Below are positions 33,713-42,063 of a stretch of DNA of 64,000 nucleotides, in pieces (position 1 is the first letter of the stretch; the number at the start of each line of letters is the position of its first letter). A model generated the notes under the pieces. That model was not told where the DNA came from, made no database searches, and saw only the letters and a program-made list of their open reading frames with translations. This DNA comes from Rikenellaceae bacterium (lineage in GTDB: Bacteria; Bacteroidota; Bacteroidia; Bacteroidales; Rikenellaceae), in contig SUZX01000007.1 of assembly GCA_015059735.1 (NCBI GenBank), positions 99,331 through 163,330 on the forward strand. The letters run 5' to 3'. Made by a program: the position numbers and the translations under genes.

Positions 33713-36124
33713 CTAATCAAAAAAATTCTCTTCCGGTTTGGTCGGCTTGTTTTGTTTTGCGGCCTCCTCCTCGCAGTCGTATTGCGGCATCAAAGCCGGT
33801 CGTACGAAACGGTCGGTACGGCTGATTCCGAGTCTTCCGTCGTCATAGACCTTTTTCAAGAAGTCGCCAACAATCGGTAGGGCGACAACGCTACCTTCGC
33901 CCGATGAGGTGAGGTGGACATATTGGTCCTCGCCACCAACCCATGCTCCGGCCACAATACGCGGTGCAACACCCATAAACCACGCATCGCGGTTGTGATT
34001 CGAGGTGCCGGTCTTGCCCCCGATCTCCACGTCGTCGAACCCGAACATCCATTTCAGACGTCCGGCTGTTCCGCCGTTGACCACATTCTGCAACATTCCC
34101 AACATTGTATAGGCCGTGCGTTCGCTGATCGCATCCTGCGATTGCGGAATGAACGTGGCGATCAAGTTGCCCTGACGATCCTCGATGCGGGTTACAAAGG
34201 TTGCATCGTTGTGGACACCTTTGTTTGCGAAGGTCGAGAAGGCACTCGCCAACTCGAAGACATTCGACTCCGACGATCCGAGACACAAGGCATATACCGG
34301 ATCGACAAAGCTGCGAATACCCATGTTGTGGATGAAATCGGCGACGGCCTCGGGCTGCTTGGCCTGCTTCATGATCCATGCCGAGTAGTTGTTGCGGCTG
34401 CGTGCCAATCCCCATTGCAGCGGATGCAATACTCCGTCGTACTCTACCTTGCCGGCCTCTTTGGGCGACCATGCCGTACCGTTCGAGGTTTCGATCGTGA
34501 CGGGAAGATTGGGAACCATCGTGCAAGGTGTCATTCCCAAGTGGTCGATGGCGAAGGTATAGACAAAGGGTTTGATCGTCGAGCCGATTTGGCGTTTGCC
34601 CTGCTTGGCCATGTCGTATTTGAAGTAGCGGAAATTCGGGCCACCGACATACGCTTTGACAAACCCCGTATGCGGCTCGATGGCCACAAATGCTGCACGC
34701 ATGATCCGCTTATGATGGAGAATCGAGTCGCGTGGGGTCATCAGCGTGTCGCGTTCACCCTTGTAGGTGAAGATCTTCATGCGACAGGGCTTGTTGAACG
34801 AGGCTTCGATTTCGCGAGTGGCAATGCCGGCCTCTTTCATTTCGCGATAACGATCCGAATAGCGGATTGCCTGTCGGATGATGCGGTCGCGTTCTTCGGG
34901 CTCGGCATCGTTGAATAGTACCTTTGTACGTCGATATTGGGCATCCATGCGGGGCTGGATGCTCTTTTCCAACTGCTGTTGTACGGCTTGCTCGGCATAG
35001 ATCTGCATCACGGAGTTGATCGTGGTGTAGATTTTCAAACCATCGCGGTAGATATCGTAGGGGGTGCCGTCGGCCTTCCGGTTTTTGTGACACCAGCCAT
35101 AGAGCGGATTCTCCTCGTATTCGCGAACGGCTTCGTTGTAGTCCCATTCGGTGTAGAATTGGCGACGCGATGGTTTCTTGGCATTCATCACTAGGCGCAA
35201 CATTTCGCGGAAATAGGTGGCTGTACCCTGATTGTGCGAAATGGGCTTGTAGTTGAGTACGATTGGCAGAGCAGCGATCGAATCGTATTGCTGTCGGGTC
35301 AAAGCTCCGGCGGTTTGCATACGCGACAGCACCAGATTGCGGCGTGCCAACGCATTATCGGGATTGCGCACGGGAGAGTAGCGGGTAGGGGCATTGACCA
35401 CACCTACCATCATGGCGGCCTCTTGTACGTTGAGTTGATTGGGCTCTTTGTTGAAGAAGGTTTGCGCAGCAGCTTTTATACCGTAGGAGTTTGAACCGTA
35501 TTCTACCGTATTGAGGTACATGGCGGCAATCTCCTCTTTGGTGTAGTTGTATTCGAGTTTCAATGCCGTGATCCACTCTTTGAGTTTCGATACAACCAAT
35601 ACTGCCTTGCGGCCGATGCTTCCGCGTCGTGTGGTGTCACGTGGAAAAAGATTCTTGGCCAACTGCTGGGTGATGGTCGAGCCGCCACCCTGCGAAGTGT
35701 TTTGCAACAACAATGTCTTTATCGCAACACGAGCCAGCGACTGAATGTCGATGCCGGCGTGGTTGCGGAAACGAATGTCTTCCGTTGCAATGAGCGCTGC
35801 CACAATCGGGGGAACATCGTGGTCGCCCAAACGGATGTGCAGAGTGGAGTCGGCAGGGAAAAGATCCGCATATTGTACATAAGAACGATTCTGTACGAAG
35901 AATGTGCCGATGACTTTACCATCTTCGGAGTAGATCTCCGTGGCCAAATTGCTACGCGGATTCTCCAACTCTTCGAATGATGGCATGTGGCCGAATACTC
36001 CCAATGCCGTAAGCGACAATAGTATACCTATCAACGCAAAAGGTGCGAACGCAATGAGCCAAATATACCGTATTATTTTGGGATCGATCCCCTTTTTTTG
36101 CTTTTTTGCCATAGTATTTTTCAT
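33713..36124 (-). CDS. penicillin-binding protein 1A (bifunctional)
   Basis: An 803-residue class A PBP that polymerises glycan and cross-links peptides. It has a basic cytoplasmic tail, a membrane segment at about 18-40, and a GT51 glycosyltransferase domain ([49 protein letters not shown]). The transpeptidase domain has GSTIKPF near residue 500, SRNN ([10 protein letters not shown]) and KTGTS ([15 protein letters not shown]). The ATG at 36124 gives a 30-nt leader after the -7; an alternative ATG is four codons downstream. It is probably co-transcribed with asd, pairing cell-wall assembly with precursor supply. Confidence 0.95.
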   Translation of the reverse strand: MKNTMAKKQKKGIDPKIIRYIWLIAFAPFALIGILLSLTALGVFGHMPSFEELENPRSNLATEIYSEDGKVIGTFFVQNRSYVQYADLFPADSTLHIRLGDHDVPPIVAALIATEDIRFRNHAGIDIQSLARVAIKTLLLQNTSQGGGSTITQQLAKNLFPRDTTRRGSIGRKAVLVVSKLKEWITALKLEYNYTKEEIAAMYLNTVEYGSNSYGIKAAAQTFFNKEPNQLNVQEAAMMVGVVNAPTRYSPVRNPDNALARRNLVLSRMQTAGALTRQQYDSIAALPIVLNYKPISHNQGTATYFREMLRLVMNAKKPSRRQFYTEWDYNEAVREYEENPLYGWCHKNRKADGTPYDIYRDGLKIYTTINSVMQIYAEQAVQQQLEKSIQPRMDAQYRRTKVLFNDAEPEERDRIIRQAIRYSDRYREMKEAGIATREIEASFNKPCRMKIFTYKGERDTLMTPRDSILHHKRIMRAAFVAIEPHTGFVKAYVGGPNFRYFKYDMAKQGKRQIGSTIKPFVYTFAIDHLGMTPCTMVPNLPVTIETSNGTAWSPKEAGKVEYDGVLHPLQWGLARSRNNYSAWIMKQAKQPEAVADFIHNMGIRSFVDPVYALCLGSSESNVFELASAFSTFANKGVHNDATFVTRIEDRQGNLIATFIPQSQDAISERTAYTMLGMLQNVVNGGTAGRLKWMFGFDDVEIGGKTGTSNHNRDAWFMGVAPRIVAGAWVGGEDQYVHLTSSGEGSVVALPIVGDFLKKVYDDGRLGISRTDRFVRPALMPQYDCEEEAAKQNKPTKPEENFFD

Positions 36125-36154
36125 GCCCTATTTGGATTGCCGGCATATTGGTTG

Positions 36155-36162
36155 CAAAGATA
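36155..36162 (-). promoter_or_regulatory. -7 promoter element of the PBP1A-asd operon
   Basis: Perfect TATCTTTG on the minus strand, 30 nt before the ATG at 36124. Confidence 0.7.
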
Positions 36163-36218
36163 GTAATTTTTATCTTATGCCCGATCTAAAAGAGCGGCTT
36201 CAATTGCTCCTTTGGCTA

Positions 36219-39161
36219 TTAAAAAGGTAAGCCAATCGATCCGCTGATCCACCAATCGCCTATCGAAGGTTTGTATATCGATAGTTTGAATGTCGAAGTT
36301 CCTTTGGCCGGCAGTCGCAAGACGTTGAAGTCGAAGATCAAATCACCGCCTACGGCCCATAGACTTTGCGAGCCGAATGGCCCGATGTCGAAACGTGCAT
36401 AATCACCTCCAATGTTCAGCCGGATTCGCTTGATATACAGTACGGAGGGAATACCACCTTCGGGGTAACACAACGGGAATTGGTAGTTTCCCGAAATAGC
36501 GAAATAGTTATCGGCCTCGATGTCGGACGATGAAAATCCGCGCGGAATGAGTTGTGCCGAACGGTATCCGAGGAGCGAATAGCCTGCCGGATATTGGTAT
36601 CCTCCGATCGATGTTTGATAGTTTGTGGCCAATTTCAGCGAATGATGTCGGAATATTCCCGGTAAATACCCCTCTCCATAGAGCGATACAAGGTCGCTGT
36701 ATTGACGATTGGCCGGATTGATCGTGTAAGACGCTTTCAACCCATATCCCCAGCGAGGGGCAAAATCCCGATGAGCCATGCGAATTTGGTCGGTGAAACT
36801 CGCACCAAACGATAATTTGTGCAATCCTTTCTTGAAACCAAGTTGCGGGTTGATGTTCAGACCGTTGTACCAAACGGCATTGCTCAAATTTGCGATTAAT
36901 CCATTGGAGTAATTCCAACCGACCGATGCTGATAAGATGCGTGTATGATAGCCGCGCTGGAAATAGAGGGGCAGGAGGGTTGAAAGTCCGATAGAGTAAT
37001 ATTTTTCAGGACGTGGATTCAAGCGTGAAAGCGTACTTGTTGCCGGGTTATAGATCCAAGGCGAGTAAATAATTTGATTTCCCCCATAGGAGACATCGAA
37101 ATTGAGATGTACTCCCAACCCGAAATAACGTACTCCCATCTTGAAGAGCGATCCCTCGTTTTGATGCCACCCATAGGTGACATAAGCTTCGGTATTCGAC
37201 AATTGGTTTTGCGATAACAGAGTGACCCCTACGTTGGTATCTATTTGGTGTTCATCGATTGCATTGAAGATGTCGAGCGATACCGGCATCCAACTATGTA
37301 CGTTGAACAAGTGCAATCCGTGTCGATAGCGTTTGGACGGAGTGTTGGCTTGCTGTTTTTGGAGATCGGAGGGGGTAAAATTTACTATATCGAGGTTGAT
37401 TACCTCCCAATGCTTACGAGGTGGATTTACCAAATTGATCGGCAGACGGGAATTTTTTACGGTGATTAGCGACGTGTCGGTCAGCGGTTGTCGTGCAAGA
37501 CGGTAACCTTGTTTTTCATATGTTGTCAGCAGGAGTTCGTCGCCCTTCTGTGAGGGAATGCCATCGAAAGAACCATAGGTTGAGGTCGTTAGGCGATATT
37601 CACGTTGTTTCGACAGATCGTATCCGTGCACTTCGTCGCGACCCGAGGCAATCGACCCGTAATAGAGCCATCCGTTTGCGGCACGTAGATCGCTTAATGT
37701 GATGTAGGCTTCTGTGGTTAAGGGGTGCAACTTTTGGGAGTCGATACGGGCTAGCCACATGCCATTGTCGTCGGTAATTATTCCATAGAGGGCAGCCGTT
37801 TGATTGTCCCATGCCAATCCGTGAATCTCCTTATCGGCGGGAAGGATCAACACTTGTTGCACCTCTTCAACATGTTTGACCATGATCGAATAGCGCCCGT
37901 TCGGATGGTAGGTTACCCAATAGAGTTTATCGCCAGCGGGAGTGGGGTAGAGCGAGTTACGCTCTCCGTTTATTTGTCGGGGTTTGCCATCGGCAAGATT
38001 CATATAGCAGAGTTGCGAGTTGACACGCTCTTCGAAGAGTTTCGATCGACGGTATTCGGTCCACCAGATGCGGTCATTGTCCAACACCGGACGGCTTGAC
38101 AGAACTCCCGTATAAGCCACCGTTGTCTCCTTGCCGCTACGGAGATCTACCCGTACGAATCGGTTGGTGCGGTCGAAATCGCTCTTTAAGACTAAGACGG
38201 TCTGTTCATCGAGTGGGATAGGCCATTGATAGGTGGTATAATTTCGGGCATCAAGTTCTACCAAAGGTGTTGAACTGTTTGCCGGAGTGGGGATCGAGTC
38301 CCAGTGGAGTTTTAAGGCATCGAATGTCTCGCGGAACAATTGGTTGACGCTGGTGTCGTAGTATTTTTTCAAGGCTATGCGGGTGGTGGCAAAGACATAG
38401 GGGTTACGAGCTCCATAGCGTGTAACTTTATCCCAGATATTCTCTCCATAGCGATCATAAGCGTAAGAGCAGATTTGATACCCCAATTCGTAGTGGTTGG
38501 GGATATAATCGCGGAAAGAGCCGCAAAACCATCGGTCGGTGTTCTTTCGGTCACGTCCCCGATGATCCGTTCCAACACGACCAATGGCGCGATAACCCAT
38601 CGAGAATGAGGGCTGTAAACCGCGTCCAAAGGATGACATCATTGTTTCGCTCATCACGGCATCGCCTTCCATAGCCCATGACGGCATGAAAAGCATACCC
38701 AGCGTAGCTCCTTGTTGTCCCAACAGATAGCGTAAAATGCGCAGAATGCCCTGATTGAGGTTATTGTATTGTACGGCATGTCGGTATTCGTGTGCTACCA
38801 ATTGTTTGATCCAAGGCATTGAGTAACTCTCTTCGGATGGAGTTGTCAAGAAATCGACACGTTTGGGCATGTACATCACCATCCCGTTTGATTGAAAATT
38901 TTCGGTATGCAATACAAAGGGGATTTGCATTGCCGGACGCGAAAAACCATATGAAATGTCGGGCTGTACGCTTTGTATGTAGTGCAGGGTACGACGTCCC
39001 AACGCATCTGCGCTGTCCGGATAGATCACACGCACTTTTGGGTCGCGAATCTCCGACCATTTTGTCGGGGCGTCTGCCCCCCATGTGTAGTATTGAGCGA
39101 AGATCGGACGAATCCCCACCAATAAAGAGAATACAAGCAATATGTAACGCAATGCCGTCAT
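36219..39161 (-). CDS. exported gluzincin-like peptidase fused to a propeller-like and an outer-membrane barrel-like region
   Basis: 980 residues. There is a signal peptide (to about residue 22, PIFA). Next comes a peptidase-like domain with the zinc motif HEYRH (124-128) and a downstream Glu in PSWAMEGDAVMSE (165), the spacing of a gluzincin such as the peptidase-MA group. About 300-620 has repeated strand motifs of a TolB/WD-like propeller (ENRVNSQLCYMNLADGKP, LYGIITDDNGMWLARIDSQ). From about 640 the sequence alternates polar and hydrophobic strands with many Tyr/Gly, ending in WISGSIGLPF with a C-terminal Phe, as outer-membrane beta-barrels do. Its start codon directly abuts the SUI1 stop. 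The substrate is unknown. Confidence 0.7.
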   Translation of the reverse strand: MTALRYILLVFSLLVGIRPIFAQYYTWGADAPTKWSEIRDPKVRVIYPDSADALGRRTLHYIQSVQPDISYGFSRPAMQIPFVLHTENFQSNGMVMYMPKRVDFLTTPSEESYSMPWIKQLVAHEYRHAVQYNNLNQGILRILRYLLGQQGATLGMLFMPSWAMEGDAVMSETMMSSFGRGLQPSFSMGYRAIGRVGTDHRGRDRKNTDRWFCGSFRDYIPNHYELGYQICSYAYDRYGENIWDKVTRYGARNPYVFATTRIALKKYYDTSVNQLFRETFDALKLHWDSIPTPANSSTPLVELDARNYTTYQWPIPLDEQTVLVLKSDFDRTNRFVRVDLRSGKETTVAYTGVLSSRPVLDNDRIWWTEYRRSKLFEERVNSQLCYMNLADGKPRQINGERNSLYPTPAGDKLYWVTYHPNGRYSIMVKHVEEVQQVLILPADKEIHGLAWDNQTAALYGIITDDNGMWLARIDSQKLHPLTTEAYITLSDLRAANGWLYYGSIASGRDEVHGYDLSKQREYRLTTSTYGSFDGIPSQKGDELLLTTYEKQGYRLARQPLTDTSLITVKNSRLPINLVNPPRKHWEVINLDIVNFTPSDLQKQQANTPSKRYRHGLHLFNVHSWMPVSLDIFNAIDEHQIDTNVGVTLLSQNQLSNTEAYVTYGWHQNEGSLFKMGVRYFGLGVHLNFDVSYGGNQIIYSPWIYNPATSTLSRLNPRPEKYYSIGLSTLLPLYFQRGYHTRILSASVGWNYSNGLIANLSNAVWYNGLNINPQLGFKKGLHKLSFGASFTDQIRMAHRDFAPRWGYGLKASYTINPANRQYSDLVSLYGEGYLPGIFRHHSLKLATNYQTSIGGYQYPAGYSLLGYRSAQLIPRGFSSSDIEADNYFAISGNYQFPLCYPEGGIPSVLYIKRIRLNIGGDYARFDIGPFGSQSLWAVGGDLIFDFNVLRLPAKGTSTFKLSIYKPSIGDWWISGSIGLPF

Positions 39162-39509
39162 CTATGCTCCTGCTTTCTTACAACCATATCCCGCTTGGGT
39201 CAGGATATCTACGATGCGATCCCGATGATCGCCTTGAATGATGATTTCACCCTCTTTGGCCGAGCCGCCCACGCCGCATTTATTTTTTAGCAGTCGAGCT
39301 AACGCTTGCAAGTCGGCATCGGGGCCTACAAAACCTTTGACTAATGTCACCACTTTGCCGGCTCGTTGTTTGCGGTCGAGCCATACACGCAATTGCTGTC
39401 GTGCCGGTGGAAGCAGTTCTGCTTCGGGTTCTTCATCGGTGGTGTATTTGAAATCGGGGTTGGTCGAATAGACCATGCCGAGGCGTGATTTCCAGTCGTT
39501 GTCTGCCAT
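39162..39509 (-). CDS. SUI1/eIF1-family translation factor (YciH-like)
   Basis: 115 residues with a C-terminal SUI1 domain (AGKVVTLVKGFVGPDADLQALARLLKNKCGVGG, KEGEIIIQGDHRDRIVDIL, in part), homologous to eIF1 and bacterial YciH, which checks initiation complexes on the 30S subunit. I chose the ATG at 39509 (MADNDWKSRLG), where the bacterial family begins; the longer frame would run across the divergent promoters. It overlaps nothing and its TAG is followed directly by the ATG of the 980-residue protein gene. Confidence 0.92.
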   Translation of the reverse strand: MADNDWKSRLGMVYSTNPDFKYTTDEEPEAELLPPARQQLRVWLDRKQRAGKVVTLVKGFVGPDADLQALARLLKNKCGVGGSAKEGEIIIQGDHRDRIVDILTQAGYGCKKAGA

Positions 39510-39559
39510 ATTGTTCGAATTGTTGGAATATAACGCCGAAAAATGCGACGTATTTTGTG

Positions 39560-39585
39560 CAAAAATAACAAAAATATTATCTTTG
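39560..39585. promoter_or_regulatory. back-to-back promoters of the SUI1 and DUF4435 genes
   Basis: Minus strand -7 TATTTTTG at 39567-39560 (SUI1) and plus strand -7 TATCTTTG at 39578-39585 (DUF4435) lie ten bases apart, so polymerases would compete for this site. Confidence 0.7.
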
Positions 39586-39616
39586 TCAAAAGGATGATCC
39601 TCTTGCTTTTGGACAG

Positions 39617-40765
39617 ATGCTTTCGAAAATCCGTTTTGGTGATGAGGACAAAGATTCAAGACACATTATGGCAAAAAAAATACGAGAACATTTGCGTCGG
39701 CTCAATCCGTTTTCTCACTCGGCGAAGTCGAAAGAGATGCCGCAACCTCTGCCGCCCGATCCCAACCAACGTTTGGTGCGGGTCTATGTCGAGGGATATG
39801 AAGATGTGGCTTTCTGGCGTGGTATTTTTGATCATTTCCGCAATCCTTATTTGCGCTTTGAAATATCAGTGCCCGATCGGGGTGATCTTCCCAAAGGCAA
39901 AAAGGTGTTGCTCAGCATGTTGCCTCGGTCATCCGAAGAGTTGTTGCTCTGCATGGATTCGGATTTCGATTACCTTTTTGCCGATCGTACACCCCAATCG
40001 CAGGAGGTCAATGGATCGAAATTTCTGTTTCATACGTTTGCCTATGCTACGGAAAACTATCTTTGTTATGCTCCTTCGTTACACAACATTTGTGTCAAGG
40101 CAACCAAGAATGATACACGGATTTTCGATTTCGTGAAGTTTATGCACGACTATTCTTGCACGATCTATCCGCTTTTTGTGTGGTATGCGTTCTCTGCTCA
40201 GCTGGATACGGTGAATGTTTTTCCGCTTATCGACTTTAAGGCTTCGGTGCGCTTGGGGTATTTGGATATCACCGACAATGGAGCCAACACGATCGAGTGG
40301 TTACGGCGTAATGTCGAGAAACGTCGTCAGTTGTTGATTGCACGTAATCCGCAAATGATCGAGCCGATGAAACTCTTCGAAAAACAGTTGCAAGCTCGCG
40401 GGTTGACACCGGAGAATACCTACCTTTTTATGCACGGCCACACATTGATGGACAATGTGGTGATGGTGTTGCTCAATTCGGTTTGCGAGAAGTTGCGTGA
40501 CCTCTCCATCGCCCGTATCAACGCCTCGGAAAAACACGGAGTGGCTTTGCGTAACGAGATGTCAAATTATACCAATTCTTTGCGACCGGTGCGCGATGTA
40601 CTACTTGATAACGAGAACTATACGCGTTGCCCGCTGTATAAACGACTTCAACGTAATATTTCCCGCTATATCATCCGCACGATTATCGAAATGAAACACC
40701 GCGGAGAGATCCGCGGTGATTCCTATTTGGCTATTCTTCGTAATCTACGTCAAGATACGCTTTGA
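39617..40765 (+). CDS. DUF4435-family protein with TOPRIM-like motifs
   Basis: Up to 382 residues. After a basic N-terminus comes RLVRVYVEGYEDVAFWRGIFD, whose Glu-Gly...Asp resembles the first TOPRIM motif, and LLCMDSDFDYLF, resembling the DxD motif, as in DUF4435 proteins related to OLD-type nucleases. The C-terminal half is helical and basic. The ATG at 39617 gives a leader of about 31 nt after the -7; an ATG at 39668 (MAKKIREHL) is also possible. DUF4435 proteins elsewhere accompany ATPases in defence-like loci, but here the gene is alone, so no role is claimed. Its stop is immediately followed by the convergent aspartokinase stop. Confidence 0.75.
   Translation: MLSKIRFGDEDKDSRHIMAKKIREHLRRLNPFSHSAKSKEMPQPLPPDPNQRLVRVYVEGYEDVAFWRGIFDHFRNPYLRFEISVPDRGDLPKGKKVLLSMLPRSSEELLLCMDSDFDYLFADRTPQSQEVNGSKFLFHTFAYATENYLCYAPSLHNICVKATKNDTRIFDFVKFMHDYSCTIYPLFVWYAFSAQLDTVNVFPLIDFKASVRLGYLDITDNGANTIEWLRRNVEKRRQLLIARNPQMIEPMKLFEKQLQARGLTPENTYLFMHGHTLMDNVVMVLLNSVCEKLRDLSIARINASEKHGVALRNEMSNYTNSLRPVRDVLLDNENYTRCPLYKRLQRNISRYIIRTIIEMKHRGEIRGDSYLAILRNLRQDTL
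40697..40718 (-). terminator. hairpin inside the DUF4435 gene, likely terminator of the aspartokinase operon
   Basis: A perfect 9-bp stem CACCGCGGA/TCCGCGGTG with a four-base loop, 47 bases beyond the aspartokinase stop. The minus-strand tail is TTTCATTTCG. The convergent genes leave no intergenic space, so a terminator would have to sit in coding DNA. Confidence 0.5.
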
Positions 40766-42022
40766 TTATTCTCTTTTTCGCACAATGCGTACAGTTGCTT
40801 GTGTCGCTTGCTGAACAAATACTTGCGGGCCACAAGCATATCGATGCCACAACTCGTCGGTATAACCGCGAATGGTCAGCAACTCCATATTCTCGGCTTG
40901 CATGACATCGAAACCGGCATCACGCAAAGCCTCGACAGCCTCTCCGATATGCCACGAGTTATCGACACACAAACTCAGATTGATTGCCGAGTTATGGATC
41001 AGATTGGTTTTTACGCGATAACGTTCCAACAACGAGAATATTCCTGCAAATTTCTCTTCCAATACGAATGAGAAGTCGCGAGAGCGGATTGTCAACAATA
41101 CTTGATCTTTTTTGAGAATCAGGATCGGTACATTGACCGGTGCTGACATGCCACGAATCACTGTCCCGGGTTTGAGTTTATCGCCGAACGGGCGCACATA
41201 GAGCGGGATGTTTTTGTTTTGTAGAGGTTTGATCGTGCGAGGGTGAATGATCTGTGCTCCGCTGTATGCCAACTCGATGGTGTCTAAGTAGTTCAATTCA
41301 TCGATTTTTTCGGCATCGGGGAAGATCTTCGGATCGGCATTCAAAACACCATCGACATCTTTCCATACGGCCATTGATTCGGCGTTGAGGATGTTGGCTA
41401 CAACTGCGGCCGAATAGTCCGATCCTTCGCGGCCGAGAGTTGTTGTCGTCCCATCGGGAGCTCCTCCGATGAATCCCTGACCTACGAATATCGTTGCATC
41501 GCTCTCTTTTAGTGCAGATTGCAATAGTGTTTTTGATTTCTCGATATTTACCTCAGCATCTTTGTGTCGTTGCTCGGTCCGCATGCATTTGCGCATGTCA
41601 ATCCACTTGTTCGGCACTCCGGCATAAGCCAAATATTCCGATATGATCGTCGTAGAAACCAATTCACCATAGGCAACGATTCGGTCGTACCACAATTCTG
41701 CATCTTCTGCACGATAAACCGTGTTGGCGCAGACCTCTTCCAATTCATCAAACAGAACCTCTACTTGTTCGAGTTTTTTCGGACCGTGCCAAAGATCGGA
41801 GATAATCGTTGCATGGTATTCGCGAATTTGGGCAATATGTTCGTTCGATAATTTTTGATTCCCTTTCTGTATCCCTTCGAATACCTTTTCGAGGGCATTT
41901 GTCGTTTTTCCCATCGCCGAAACGATGATGAAAAGGTTTTGCTCATCGTCAATGATCTTACGCAAGTTGCGCACGCCGTCGGCTGTTCGCACTGAGGCTC
42001 CTCCGAATTTATATACTTTCAT
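40766..42022 (-). CDS. aspartate kinase (monofunctional, ACT-regulated)
   Basis: Phosphorylates aspartate, the entry to lysine/diaminopimelate, threonine and methionine synthesis. The 418-residue protein has the N-terminal kinase motif VYKFGGASVRTADGV, the LGREGSDYSAA nucleotide/substrate region and GVLNADPKIFPDA. Tandem ACT domains follow from about 300 (VLLTIRSRDFSFVLEEKFAGIF, INLSLCVDN), the sites of feedback inhibition. Which amino acid inhibits it cannot be told. No homoserine dehydrogenase domain is fused. It follows the prolyl oligopeptidase gene by 41 bases on the same strand and may share its transcript. Confidence 0.93.
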   Translation of the reverse strand: MKVYKFGGASVRTADGVRNLRKIIDDEQNLFIIVSAMGKTTNALEKVFEGIQKGNQKLSNEHIAQIREYHATIISDLWHGPKKLEQVEVLFDELEEVCANTVYRAEDAELWYDRIVAYGELVSTTIISEYLAYAGVPNKWIDMRKCMRTEQRHKDAEVNIEKSKTLLQSALKESDATIFVGQGFIGGAPDGTTTTLGREGSDYSAAVVANILNAESMAVWKDVDGVLNADPKIFPDAEKIDELNYLDTIELAYSGAQIIHPRTIKPLQNKNIPLYVRPFGDKLKPGTVIRGMSAPVNVPILILKKDQVLLTIRSRDFSFVLEEKFAGIFSLLERYRVKTNLIHNSAINLSLCVDNSWHIGEAVEALRDAGFDVMQAENMELLTIRGYTDELWHRYACGPQVFVQQATQATVRIVRKRE

Positions 42023-42063
42023 AGTCGTTATGACTTAATATTCTGTTGGTTCGTAGATTATTG

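Noticed and set aside
33914..34918. 334-codon plus-strand frame inside the PBP1A gene
   Set aside because: Antisense shadow of a well-defined PBP1A with all catalytic motifs on the other strand.
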